A stretch of DNA of 36,645 bases from an uncultured Collinsella sp. GTDB taxonomy: Bacteria; Actinomycetota; Coriobacteriia; Coriobacteriales; Coriobacteriaceae. Both the position numbers and the translations under genes were made by a program. Location of the stretch: contig CAUAWV010000021.1 of the NCBI GenBank assembly GCA_958433005.1, positions 1-36,645 of the forward strand, given 5' to 3'. The notes below the pieces were generated by a model. It ran no database searches, was not told where the DNA came from, and was given only the letters and a program-made list of their open reading frames with translations. This document shows, in pieces, positions 19,414-26,047 of this stretch; position 1 is the stretch's first letter, and every line of letters starts with the position of its first letter.

Positions 19414-19866
19414 TTAGAACGGGATGTCCTCATCGTAGACGTCGACCGCGGGCGGCGTAGCCACCGGTGCGGCAGGACGTGCTGCGGGCGCGGGAGCTGC
19501 GGGGGCGTAACCGCCCTGGTCGTAGCCACCCTGGCCACCACGGGAGCTCATAAACTCGATCTCATCGACGATGACCTCAAGCTTGCTCCGGCGCTGGCCG
19601 TCGCGCTCCCAAGAGCTGTAGCGCAGCTTGCCCTCGATCGCGACCTTGTTTCCCTTTGCCAGGAAACGGCTCACGGCCTCGGCGCGGGTGCCGAACATGG
19701 TGCAGTCGACAAAGTTGGGATAGTCCTCCCACTCGCCAGTCTGCGCGTTGCGGCGACGATCGTTCACGGCGACGCCAAAGGACAGAACCTGGGTTCCGCC
19801 GGCGGTGGCGCGCAGCTCGGGATCGCGGGTGAGGTTACCGGTGATGTTCACTCGATTGATGCTCAT
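19414..19866 (-). CDS. ssb: Single-stranded DNA-binding protein
   Basis: A 150-residue OB-fold protein that coats single-stranded DNA in replication and repair. It starts MSINRVNITGNLTRDPELR and includes the strands FGVAVNDRRRN and VAIEGKLRYSSWE. The linker is rich in Gly, Pro and Ala. The acidic tip DVYDEDIPF is the conserved tail that recruits partner proteins. It sits between rpsF and rpsR, the usual bacterial order. Confidence 0.97.
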   Translation of the reverse strand: MSINRVNITGNLTRDPELRATAGGTQVLSFGVAVNDRRRNAQTGEWEDYPNFVDCTMFGTRAEAVSRFLAKGNKVAIEGKLRYSSWERDGQRRSKLEVIVDEIEFMSSRGGQGGYDQGGYAPAAPAPAARPAAPVATPPAVDVYDEDIPF

Positions 19867-19914
19867 AACTCACTACTTCCTCTTGGGGCACAAGCCCAGT
19901 CCAAAACGACAGTC

Positions 19915-20208
19915 TTACTCCTGGTCGTCGCGACGGACGATCATGTGGCGGACCACAGCGTCGGTGATGCGCAGGACGCGATCAAGCTCGGCGATCTGGG
20001 TAGGATCTGCGTGGAAGTTGATGAGGGTGTAGTCACCATCGGTGAGGTCGTTGATCTCGTAGGCGAGCTTGCGCTTGCCCCACTCGTCAACGGAGTCGAC
20101 CTTGCCAGCGCCCTCAGCGATCGTGGTATCGATACGCTTCATAACAGCGAGACGAGTCTCGGGGTCGAGCGACGGGTCAACAAAGAACAGCAGTTCATAA
20201 GCCTTCAT
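19915..20208 (-). CDS. rpsF: Ribosomal protein S6
   Basis: A 97-residue small-subunit protein that binds 16S rRNA together with S18. It has the typical start MKAYELLFFVDPSLD, then VDSVDEWGKRKLAYEIN and a C-terminal VLRITDAVVRHMIVR. The ATG at 20208 follows GAGGAGGTGAC. It is the first gene of a four-gene operon; the leader holds a hairpin and a good promoter lies upstream. Confidence 0.96.
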   Translation of the reverse strand: MKAYELLFFVDPSLDPETRLAVMKRIDTTIAEGAGKVDSVDEWGKRKLAYEINDLTDGDYTLINFHADPTQIAELDRVLRITDAVVRHMIVRRDDQE

Positions 20209-20234
20209 ATTGTCACCTCCTCTGGGCAAATGTG

Positions 20235-20308
20235 GCTTCAGGTCGTGAAGGTGCGCCTGAAGCAGGAAAAGACTTGGTAATAATATCTTTCAACCTCCTA
20301 GGCTGCAA
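20235..20308 (-). promoter_or_regulatory. Promoter and leader hairpin of the rpsF operon
   Basis: On the minus strand, TTGCAG (20303-20308) and TATTAT (20280-20285) are 17 bases apart and resemble a housekeeping promoter. In the resulting roughly 65-nt leader, GCTTCAGG and CCTGAAGC (20235-20242 with 20256-20263) form an 8-bp stem around a 13-base loop, just before the ribosome-binding site. S6:S18 autoregulatory leaders are known in other bacteria; I do not see their conserved CCG here, so that role is open. Confidence 0.5.
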
Positions 20309-20670
20309 GAATATGCAGCTACAACCTCATGACCTCCACATATGTCCATGCTCACACGGCACTTCATGCGCATTCCAACCAAATGCTGACCAAATGCTTG
20401 ACGGATCTGTGTTCAAGATACGGTGCCGTGGGGACAAGCTGAGCCAAGCCGCAGGTCAGCGGGCACAAGGCTGTGGTCGCAAAATGCATACCAGTGGCCC
20501 ACAGCACCACCCAAAGATTTTTAAATTCATTGCCAAGTCGCTTATGAATACCCTTTTTTGAACAATTGAGTTGATCAACCACGCTGGTCGGAAGCCGTTT
20601 TTTTGGGACCTCAAGCCCCACTGCAGCGCCAAGCATGGCCAAGCGTTTTAAAAAATGCCAACTTTTCTGT
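20309..20670. other. Intergenic region without a convincing gene
   Basis: About 360 bases between the rpsF promoter and the tRNA-Ser promoter. It contains an 11-bp tandem near-repeat, ACCAAATGCT(G/T), at 20378-20399. An open frame on the minus strand (20364-20768) runs antisense into the tRNA gene and resembles no known protein. I see no RNA gene here. Confidence 0.5.
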
Positions 20671-20698
20671 TTGCACTTTGCGATTCCTCGTGTATACT
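20671..20698 (+). promoter_or_regulatory. Promoter of the tRNA-Ser(GGA) gene
   Basis: TTGCAC (20671-20676) and TATACT (20693-20698) are 16 bases apart and end 16 bases before the tRNA. This is a good match to a housekeeping promoter. Confidence 0.7.
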
Positions 20699-20714
20699 GA
20701 CTTTCACATTTAAC

Positions 20715-20805
20715 GGAGAGTTGTCCGAGTGGCCGAAGGAGCACGATTGGAAATCGTGTAGGCGTCAAAAGCGTCTCCAGGGTTCAAATCCCTGACTCTC
20801 CGCCA
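20715..20805 (+). tRNA. tRNA-Ser (anticodon GGA)
   Basis: A class II tRNA. The acceptor stem GGAGAGT pairs with ACTCTCC, the anticodon loop is in ATTGGAAAT, and there is a long variable arm and the T-arm GGTTCAAATCC. The CCA end is encoded. It reads UCC and UCU codons. A terminator follows at once. Confidence 0.95.
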
Positions 20806-20814
20806 GTTAATTCC

Positions 20815-20845
20815 AAAGCAGGCCTTCGAGCCTGCTTTGTTTTTA
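20815..20845 (+). terminator. Terminator after tRNA-Ser(GGA)
   Basis: AAAGCAGGC (20815-20823) pairs with GCCTGCTTT (20830-20838) and is followed by GTTTTTA. It is a clear intrinsic terminator between the two tRNA-Ser genes. Confidence 0.9.
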
Positions 20846-20853
20846 CCCCACGC

Positions 20854-20944
20854 GGAGGGGTGGCAGAGTGGTTGAATGCGGCGGTCTCGAAAACCGTTTG
20901 GCCTGTATAAGGTCACGAGGGTTCGAATCCCTCCTCCTCCGCCA
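20854..20944 (+). tRNA. tRNA-Ser (anticodon CGA)
   Basis: A class II tRNA. The acceptor stem GGAGGGG pairs with CTCCTCC with one G-U pair, the anticodon CGA sits in GTCTCGAAAAC, and there is a long variable arm, T-arm GGTTCGAATCC and encoded CCA. It reads UCG codons. The accessory DUF559 gene follows. Confidence 0.95.
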
Positions 20945-20955
20945 TTTTGGTTGAG

Positions 20956-20982
20956 AAAGCTCCCAACAACGGGAGCTTTTTT
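20956..20982 (+). terminator. Terminator after tRNA-Ser(CGA)
   Basis: AAAGCTCCC (20956-20964) pairs with GGGAGCTTT (20971-20979), followed by TTTTTTG. It is a good intrinsic terminator on the plus strand. Confidence 0.9.
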
Positions 20983-21017
20983 GTTATCGAAATACGTCTC
21001 GATCCCACGCTTCCCCA

Positions 21018-21095
21018 AACATGTACGTCAGCCTCCAAAACCGACATTTTTTCGACATCTTTGAAGGCTGACGTACACGTTTGGATTGAGCTCAC
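21018..21095 (+). repeat. Inverted hairpin element, left copy
   Basis: AACATGTACGTCAGCC pairs with GGCTGACGTACACGTT within the copy, and the loop holds two CGACAT units. A 15-base tail (TTTGGATTGAGCTCAC region) lies on the side facing the DUF559 gene. The reverse complement of 22206-22282 matches it with about five differences over 78 bases. It starts about 36 bases after the tRNA-Ser terminator and ends 11 bases before the DUF559 stop codon. Confidence 0.8.
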
Positions 21096-21105
21096 GGGAG
21101 TGGCA

Positions 21106-22113
21106 CTATTCGGAAGGCGCCTCTTCGTCTCGCATACCTTTCCAGTTGCGGATAAGAGCCTTGCGTAGTTCGTTTTGCTCTCGCTGGTGCCCGGTGTCGG
21201 TACAGCGAGGCATGCCGAGTGCTTCGCGAATGTTGTTCATGGCGCGGTGAAAGGCGAGTTGGCTGCCGAACTGAGCCGAAGTGAGCGTAACGATTCGATA
21301 TCCCATTTGGGAGAGAACGGCCTCTCGCTCCGCATCTGCTCCTTTGCGCTCGAACTCATCGTGAAAACCGCCCTTATATTCGATACCGAGCTCCCTGCGC
21401 TTGTAGGTAACGAGCGCATCGATTTTAAGTGTTCGAGCTTTGGCGCAATGCCAGAGACGTTGAGGGATCTCGAGTGGTTTGTTGAGTTCGATACCTCGGA
21501 TGCCAACGCCGCCTTCGCTTGTTGGGAGTGAGAGAGCGATTGCCGAAGCGGTCTCCATAGGCGAGGCCGAGCGATCGTAGATATGCCTGAGCGCGAGCCG
21601 TGCACGTGTGGCACCGGGTTTGCCGGGATGCCGATCGAGCAGTTCGATTATTTCATCCTTGGAGGTGGTGGCTGGTTGCTCGGTATAAGGGTCGGCGGGA
21701 TTGAGCCTCATGCGATAATCGCCGCAAACTTCATAGCAATATTCGAGATATTCGATCCTATCCATCCACTCGGCAGCGAGCACGAAGGTGAAGGCTTCGT
21801 CGGTGATAAAGATGCCGGGCGTCAACTCGTTAATATGCTCGTAGGGAAGATTGTGTCCAAGAATGTGGCAAACGACGCCTTTGGTACGAATTCGCTCGAA
21901 TTCGAATACAACCGCGATATCGATAGTCTTAAACATATCGGACGGAATGCCGCAGTCGGTAAGGACCTGTCGTATGCGCGCAACACGTTGCTGGGTGGAG
22001 ATGCCTTGTGCGCCTATCTGGTAGTCGTGCCGCGCAAGAGACTGAACCAAATTCTGGGGTGCATGATGGACAAGCCATGCGGTTTTATGCGAAATGAGAA
22101 CAGGGGTATCCAT
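21106..22113 (-). CDS. DUF559/Vsr-like PD-(D/E)XK-fold protein
   Basis: A 335-residue protein. The C-terminal part, around residues 225-300, looks like the DUF559/Vsr group of the PD-(D/E)XK nuclease fold: Asp232 in KIDAL, then Glu245 and Lys247 in GIEYKG form a D-x12-ExK core. This is followed by a helix with Glu/Arg and the strand GYRIVTLTS. The N-terminal 200 residues are less clear; they might include a helix-turn-helix like those of AbiEi-type antitoxins, but I cannot confirm this. No methylase, toxin or partner gene is next to it. Two inverted hairpin elements bracket the gene, just after a tRNA gene. Nuclease activity and any role in defence or mobility are inference. Confidence 0.7.
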   Translation of the reverse strand: MDTPVLISHKTAWLVHHAPQNLVQSLARHDYQIGAQGISTQQRVARIRQVLTDCGIPSDMFKTIDIAVVFEFERIRTKGVVCHILGHNLPYEHINELTPGIFITDEAFTFVLAAEWMDRIEYLEYCYEVCGDYRMRLNPADPYTEQPATTSKDEIIELLDRHPGKPGATRARLALRHIYDRSASPMETASAIALSLPTSEGGVGIRGIELNKPLEIPQRLWHCAKARTLKIDALVTYKRRELGIEYKGGFHDEFERKGADAEREAVLSQMGYRIVTLTSAQFGSQLAFHRAMNNIREALGMPRCTDTGHQREQNELRKALIRNWKGMRDEEAPSE

Positions 22114-22205
22114 TGAGGGCCTCTCGCTCTGAGCCGGTATCCAACTCTTATGTCCGTTGAAGTGGGGAAATATACCGGATGCGAGTAAATCAACTCACTC
22201 ATGCT

Positions 22206-22282
22206 GTGAGCTCAATCCAAACATGTACGTCAGCCTCCAAAGATGTCGAAAAATGTCGTTTTTGGAGGGTGACGTACATGTT
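22206..22282 (-). repeat. Inverted hairpin element, right copy
   Basis: This is the reverse-complement partner of 21018-21095, with its tail also facing the DUF559 gene. It is itself a hairpin: ACATGTACGTCA... at 22220 and on pairs with ...TGACGTACATGT at its right end. The rest of the 304-base gap 22114-22417 shows no gene. The two copies together delimit a 1265-bp unit (21018-22282). Confidence 0.8.
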
Positions 22283-22417
22283 CTGGACCCCTGGCATTCC
22301 AGCAACGCCACGCCCCCACCCAGTCCCGACCGTTTACCGAGCAATAGGGTCGCCAGACCCGTCAACCATGTACTATGTACGGGCATTGTCTAAACTCGCA
22401 ATCAGAAGGACCCCATC

Positions 22418-23107
22418 TTGCCCGTCGTCGCCGCTATGACCGTTACCTCACACGCCACGGATGCCATGGTCGCCATCCCGTTTTGGCTCGAAATGTTCGC
22501 CGTTGTCGCGGCATCGATCTCGGGCGTGCTGGTCGCTCGCGAGCACAAGCTCGACCTGGTGGGCGCGGTCGCGCTCGCGGTGGTCTGCGGTCTGGGCGGC
22601 GGTCTTTTGCGCGATATGACGCTCCAGGTCGGCAACGTCTACATCCTCAACCAGCCCATGGCACTACCGCTCTCCATCGCCACAGCCGCCATCATCTATA
22701 TCTTCCCGGCAATCGTCGATAAGCCCGAAAAACTCATTCCCCTGCTCGACATTATCTCGGTCGGCATCTATGCTGCCACTGGAGCAGACAAGGCGCTGGT
22801 CTACGGCTTTGCGCCGGCGGTGTGCATCATGATGGGCTTTTTCACCGCGGTGGGCGGTGGCATGTTGCGCGACGGCTTTATGGGCGTGGTTCCGGGCATT
22901 TTCCAACGCACTAACTTTTATGCCATCGCGGCCATCGCCGGATCGGCAAGCTATGTAAGCCTCGTTATGAGTGGCTTGGTCAGCAATGTCGCCGCGCTGG
23001 TCGTTTGCGTCGTGGTGACCATGGGGCTGCGCTGGCTCTCGCTGCGCTTTGACATCAAAAGCCCCACCGAAGAAGACATCGCGCGCTTTTTGCACCGCAA
23101 AAAGTAG
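22418..23107 (+). CDS. TRIC / UPF0126 family membrane protein
   Basis: A 229-residue protein with about seven membrane segments. Two halves repeat the same pattern, each with a glycine-rich motif followed by Arg-Asp: GGGLLRDM and GGGMLRDGF. This is the mark of the UPF0126 (YadS/YicG-like) family, related to eukaryotic TRIC cation channels, so a monovalent-cation channel is a fair guess. The start is a TTG at 22418 with AGAAGGA seven bases upstream; an ATG six codons later is possible. The end KSPTEEDIARFLHRKK is cytoplasmic. It stands alone on the plus strand, with the polymer-forming protein gene following. Confidence 0.88.
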   Translation: MPVVAAMTVTSHATDAMVAIPFWLEMFAVVAASISGVLVAREHKLDLVGAVALAVVCGLGGGLLRDMTLQVGNVYILNQPMALPLSIATAAIIYIFPAIVDKPEKLIPLLDIISVGIYAATGADKALVYGFAPAVCIMMGFFTAVGGGMLRDGFMGVVPGIFQRTNFYAIAAIAGSASYVSLVMSGLVSNVAALVVCVVVTMGLRWLSLRFDIKSPTEEDIARFLHRKK

Positions 23108-23213
23108 GTGGCGCGGGCTCATCCTTCGAAATGCAACCGAGAAGTTCTTTTAGGGCGCCCACGCGTTGGGTACCCTGTTAGGTGCATATCGAGCATCTGA
23201 CGAAGGATTCACT

Positions 23214-24359
23214 ATGTCCCGCAATCAATTCCCGTCGACCCAGCGCCGTAAAGCGTGGGGCCGCATCACCATCCTATTCGCGCTCATCGCGCTGGCGATC
23301 ACCGTGCTTCCCACGGCGTCGTTCGCCGGCACGGACACCGCAGGCAATGTCCTTGCGACCGACAATGACGCCAATCCGTCCGGCGTCGAGGGTGACCTGT
23401 ACTGGGCCGGTCAGGCCCTCAACTTGGATGATGCGTCCATCGACCACGATATCATCGCTGCGGGCGATACCCTCTCAATTCGCGACTGCACAGTGGGCGG
23501 CGCCGTCCGTCTGGCGGCACGCACCATCGACATTGCCAAGACCACGGTTGATGGCAGCGTGACCGTCGCTGGCCAGCACGTTGTTCTCAACGCCGACAGC
23601 ACCGCCAACTGTTTCTACGCGATAGGCGAGACGGTTGCCCTGCGCGGCTCTACCAAGTCGGCAGCGCTTGCGGGCGATACGGTGACCATCGATGGCACCG
23701 TCGAGGGCGATGTTGAGGTTTGGGCCGACAAGCTCATCTTGGGCAAGAACGCCCGCATCACCGGCACGGTGAACGCGCACGTCTCCGAGGACCCCGAGCG
23801 TGCCGCGGGAGCCGAGGTCGGTGCCCTCAAGATCGACCGCACCGAGAACGAAGATACTTCCACCGTTAACGATGTCATCAGCGGTATCGTCGCCGCAGCA
23901 CTCTCGACCTGCTTCATCGCTCTGCTGCTCGAGCTCGTCTTTCCGCGTGCGACTGCCAGCGCCGCCGGTATGCTCCACCAGTGCCCCATGCCCCTGTGGG
24001 TGAGCGGTCTTCTGGGCACGATTGCTGTCGTCCCCGCCGTCCTACTGCTGATTATCTCTATCGCTGGCCTGTCGCTTGCCGGAGCCCTCTTGTGCGGCGT
24101 TATCGGCATCGTGTTGGTGTCGAGTGCCTTTGCGGGGTGCGCAATCGCCCGCATGGTCAGACACAACCAGAACCGCTACGCCATGGCAGCCGTGGGCGGC
24201 ATAATCGCAGGCGCCCTCACGGGGCTTCCCCTCGTAGGTGACTTCATCAGCGGCGTGGCCTTTGTCTTTATGCTCGGCTACGTTATCCAGATCATCTGGC
24301 GAAACGCCCGCCTCAAGCCGCAGCAGCCGGCTAACACGCCAGAACTCCCCACCGCTTAG
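23214..24359 (+). CDS. Polymer-forming (bactofilin-like) exported membrane protein
   Basis: A 381-residue protein. Residues 1-38 form a signal peptide (cleavage after TASFA). Residues about 60-190 are short repeating strands (GDTVTIDGTVEGDVEVWADKL) of the polymer-forming/bactofilin-like beta-helix type. Four hydrophobic segments follow, from about residue 222 to 365, with Gly-rich turns. The tail is Pro-rich. Bactofilins usually lack a signal peptide and membrane helices, so this is a membrane-anchored variant whose beta-helix should face outside. The ATG at 23214 has CGAAGGA upstream. The role (surface scaffold or stress response) is unknown. Confidence 0.75.
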   Translation: MSRNQFPSTQRRKAWGRITILFALIALAITVLPTASFAGTDTAGNVLATDNDANPSGVEGDLYWAGQALNLDDASIDHDIIAAGDTLSIRDCTVGGAVRLAARTIDIAKTTVDGSVTVAGQHVVLNADSTANCFYAIGETVALRGSTKSAALAGDTVTIDGTVEGDVEVWADKLILGKNARITGTVNAHVSEDPERAAGAEVGALKIDRTENEDTSTVNDVISGIVAAALSTCFIALLLELVFPRATASAAGMLHQCPMPLWVSGLLGTIAVVPAVLLLIISIAGLSLAGALLCGVIGIVLVSSAFAGCAIARMVRHNQNRYAMAAVGGIIAGALTGLPLVGDFISGVAFVFMLGYVIQIIWRNARLKPQQPANTPELPTA

Positions 24360-24366
24360 CCGCCAA

Positions 24367-24399
24367 CCGCCACAAAGGGGGCAGGCACCTTTGTGGTGG
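24367..24399. repeat. Intergenic palindrome
   Basis: CCGCCACAAAGG (24367-24378) pairs with CCTTTGTGGTGG (24388-24399), one G-U pair. The nine-base loop on the minus strand reads TGCCTGCCC. No U-run follows. The loop resembles the one at 32766-32793. It lies between the polymer-forming protein gene and the IS200 element. Confidence 0.45.
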
Positions 24400-24410
24400 T
24401 ACACAAATCA

Positions 24411-25130
24411 AAACCACCCCTAAAAGGGGTGGTTTGCTCTTAGGGTATAACCCTTGGATTTCCGGCACGCGTCTAAAGGCGCCGGCCCTCACGGGGTTCG
24501 GGCCGCACTGCAGATTGACCCGTGACGGGCCGGTCAAACCGGCGCTATTTGCGCCCCGGCCCCCTATCGAAGGGGTCCTCGTACTCCTTGACGCTCAGCC
24601 GGTCGAGCGCGATGTCGGCCTTCTCCTGCTCCCGGATGTACTTCGCGATCGTCGCCTCGTTCAGGCCGACGGTGGAAACGTAGTAGCCCTCGGCCCAGAA
24701 CTTCCTGTTGCCGAACTTGTACTTCATGTTCGCGTGCCTGTCGAATACCATCAGCGAGCTCTTCCCCTTCAGGTAGCCCATCACGCTCGACACGCTGTAC
24801 TTCGGCGGTATCGCCAGCAGCATGTGGACGTGGTCGGGCATCAGGTGCCCCTCGATGATCTCTATCCCCTTGTACTGGCAGAGCTTCCTGAAGATCTCCC
24901 CAAGGTCGGACCTTATTTGGTTGTAGATGACTTTGCGCCTATACTTCGGCGTGAACACGACGTGGTACTTGCACATCCACTTCGTGTGCGACAGGCTGTA
25001 GGCCTTCTGGGCCATACGCCACCACCGCCCTCTCGGCTCGGATTCCTTGCGGCCTGAACAATCGCAAGTGTCCGGCGAGGGGGCGGCTTTGTAAAGCCGG
25101 TTGTCCCCACCCGCATAGCGGGTGGTTTCT
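24411..25130 (-). mobile_element. IS200/IS605-type insertion sequence
   Basis: The element of about 720 bp is bounded by two hairpins. On the left is AAACCACCCCT-AAA-AGGGGTGGTTT (24411-24435). On the right are CCACCCGC-ATA-GCGGGTGG (25107-25125) and a second stem near 25084-25099. Both end hairpins share AAACCACCC, as expected for the subterminal hairpins recognised by the transposase. There are no terminal inverted repeats or visible target duplication, as is normal for this family. The exact cleavage points cannot be set here. Confidence 0.75.
24545..25015 (-). CDS. tnpA: IS200/IS605 family transposase TnpA
   Basis: A 156-residue single-strand transposase (HUH/Y1 type). The HUH motif is His62-Val-His64 in MPDHVHM, and the catalytic tyrosine is Tyr126 in IAKYIREQ. 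Both key sites are present and the length is typical, so the element may be active. No companion TnpB gene is present. The ATG at 25015 begins MAQKAYSLSH; the frame is open further upstream, but the family start matches here. Confidence 0.93.
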   Translation of the reverse strand: MAQKAYSLSHTKWMCKYHVVFTPKYRRKVIYNQIRSDLGEIFRKLCQYKGIEIIEGHLMPDHVHMLLAIPPKYSVSSVMGYLKGKSSLMVFDRHANMKYKFGNRKFWAEGYYVSTVGLNEATIAKYIREQEKADIALDRLSVKEYEDPFDRGPGRK

Positions 25131-25174
25131 GATGCGGCGCGCTGCGCGCCCCGCACAGGCTAAAGCCTTTAACG

Positions 25175-25218
25175 AAGCGGGGCACCCGATCGCATCGACC
25201 GGGTGCCCCGCTTTTTCA
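25175..25218. terminator. Bidirectional hairpin terminator after the pilus operon
   Basis: AAGCGGGGCACCCG (25175-25188) pairs with CGGGTGCCCCGCTT (25200-25213). A T-run (CTTTTTC) follows on the plus strand and CTTCGTT on the minus strand. It separates the pilus genes from the IS200 element. Confidence 0.7.
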
Positions 25219-25247
25219 TGTCTCGTGTTGATAGCCGAGGCGAACAG

Positions 25248-25922
25248 CTACTCCTCAGAGCCGTCGTCGCGCTTACGGCTACGGATGAGATGCGCCACGC
25301 CAATGCACAGCACCGCGCCGCCAGCGATCCAAGTAAAGGTCACGCCATTAAGACCGGTCAGCGGGAGGTTAATCTGTTTGGTATTGCCGACGGTAATGTT
25401 AAAGGTGCCGTCGGAGTCCTTCTCCGAGTCAGACTTCGCCGTCAGCTTGTTGTCGCCAGAATTTCCGTCGGTGAGGCCGGCGATAATCTTGTCGTTCTGG
25501 TTCTTAGGATCAAGCGTGCTTCCGAGCAGAGTAAGACCGGCACCCGGATCATCGGGCTTCATGGTCGGCTTGATCTCGAAGGTGAAAGGCTCGACCGTGG
25601 TATAGCCGTCGGGAGCAGAAGTTTCCGTGACGGTATAGACACCGGCGTCGAGACCGACGACTTTGATGATGCCGCCATTGGCGGTCTTGAATTTCCAGGG
25701 GTTTTTGCCAAGGGAGCCATCCTGCTGGACGTACAAATTCGTGGATGCACCATCGTCCGCTCCGGTGGCCTGGATGGTGAACTCGGCACCGTCGAGGGCC
25801 GCCTCGGTGCCCAGGTCGACCTTGTTGATTTTGAGGCCGTAGGTGTAGTCCTTGACCTTGTCAGGCGGAGTCTGGCCCTTGCCATCCTTGTTCATGGGAT
25901 TGTTGGAGTAGTTAAGTATCAC
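25248..25922 (-). CDS. Major pilin, C-terminal part (separated by frameshift)
   Basis: The frame of about 224 residues runs from a GTG at 25922 and is the rear of one gene with 26048-26968. It contains a Cna-B-type domain (YTYGLKINKVDLGTEAALDGAEF, then the E-box region YTVTETSAPDGYT) that would make an isopeptide bond. It ends in a cell-wall sorting signal LPLTG, a hydrophobic helix and a basic tail (RSRKRDDGSEE). Without the front part it lacks a signal peptide, so on its own it would stay in the cytoplasm. The restored protein would be 573 residues, typical of SpaD/FimP-type major pilins. Independent translation is doubtful. Confidence 0.8.
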   Translation of the reverse strand: MILNYSNNPMNKDGKGQTPPDKVKDYTYGLKINKVDLGTEAALDGAEFTIQATGADDGASTNLYVQQDGSLGKNPWKFKTANGGIIKVVGLDAGVYTVTETSAPDGYTTVEPFTFEIKPTMKPDDPGAGLTLLGSTLDPKNQNDKIIAGLTDGNSGDNKLTAKSDSEKDSDGTFNITVGNTKQINLPLTGLNGVTFTWIAGGAVLCIGVAHLIRSRKRDDGSEE

Positions 25923-25931
25923 GGTGTTGTC

Positions 25932-25973
25932 GTTACCCTCAGTGCCGGCAACGTTACTTTCAGTGCCGGCAAC
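25932..25973 (-). repeat. 21-bp tandem duplication inside the major pilin
   Basis: The 21-bp unit is present twice, at 25932-25952 and 25953-25973, with three differences. It encodes VAGTESN and VAGTEGN in the pilin frame. The unit is in frame, so it changes loop length without breaking the protein. Confidence 0.75.
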
Positions 25974-26047
25974 AATAGCGTCCGTGTTAATCCGCGCCTT
26001 ATAGGAGACGACGACACAGGATTGTTTAGTGATTCCGCTGACGTCCT

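Noticed and set aside
18508..20280. 590-residue plus-strand open frame opposite the rpsF-rplI operon
   Set aside because: It covers four genes on the other strand and has no ribosome-binding site or family features.
20364..20768. 134-residue minus-strand frame overlapping tRNA-Ser
   Set aside because: It runs antisense through a tRNA gene, lacks a ribosome-binding site, and matches no family I know.
21106..22113. Restriction-modification or toxin-antitoxin pair
   Set aside because: Only one gene is present; no methyltransferase or partner toxin is adjacent, so I kept the call to a fold-level assignment.
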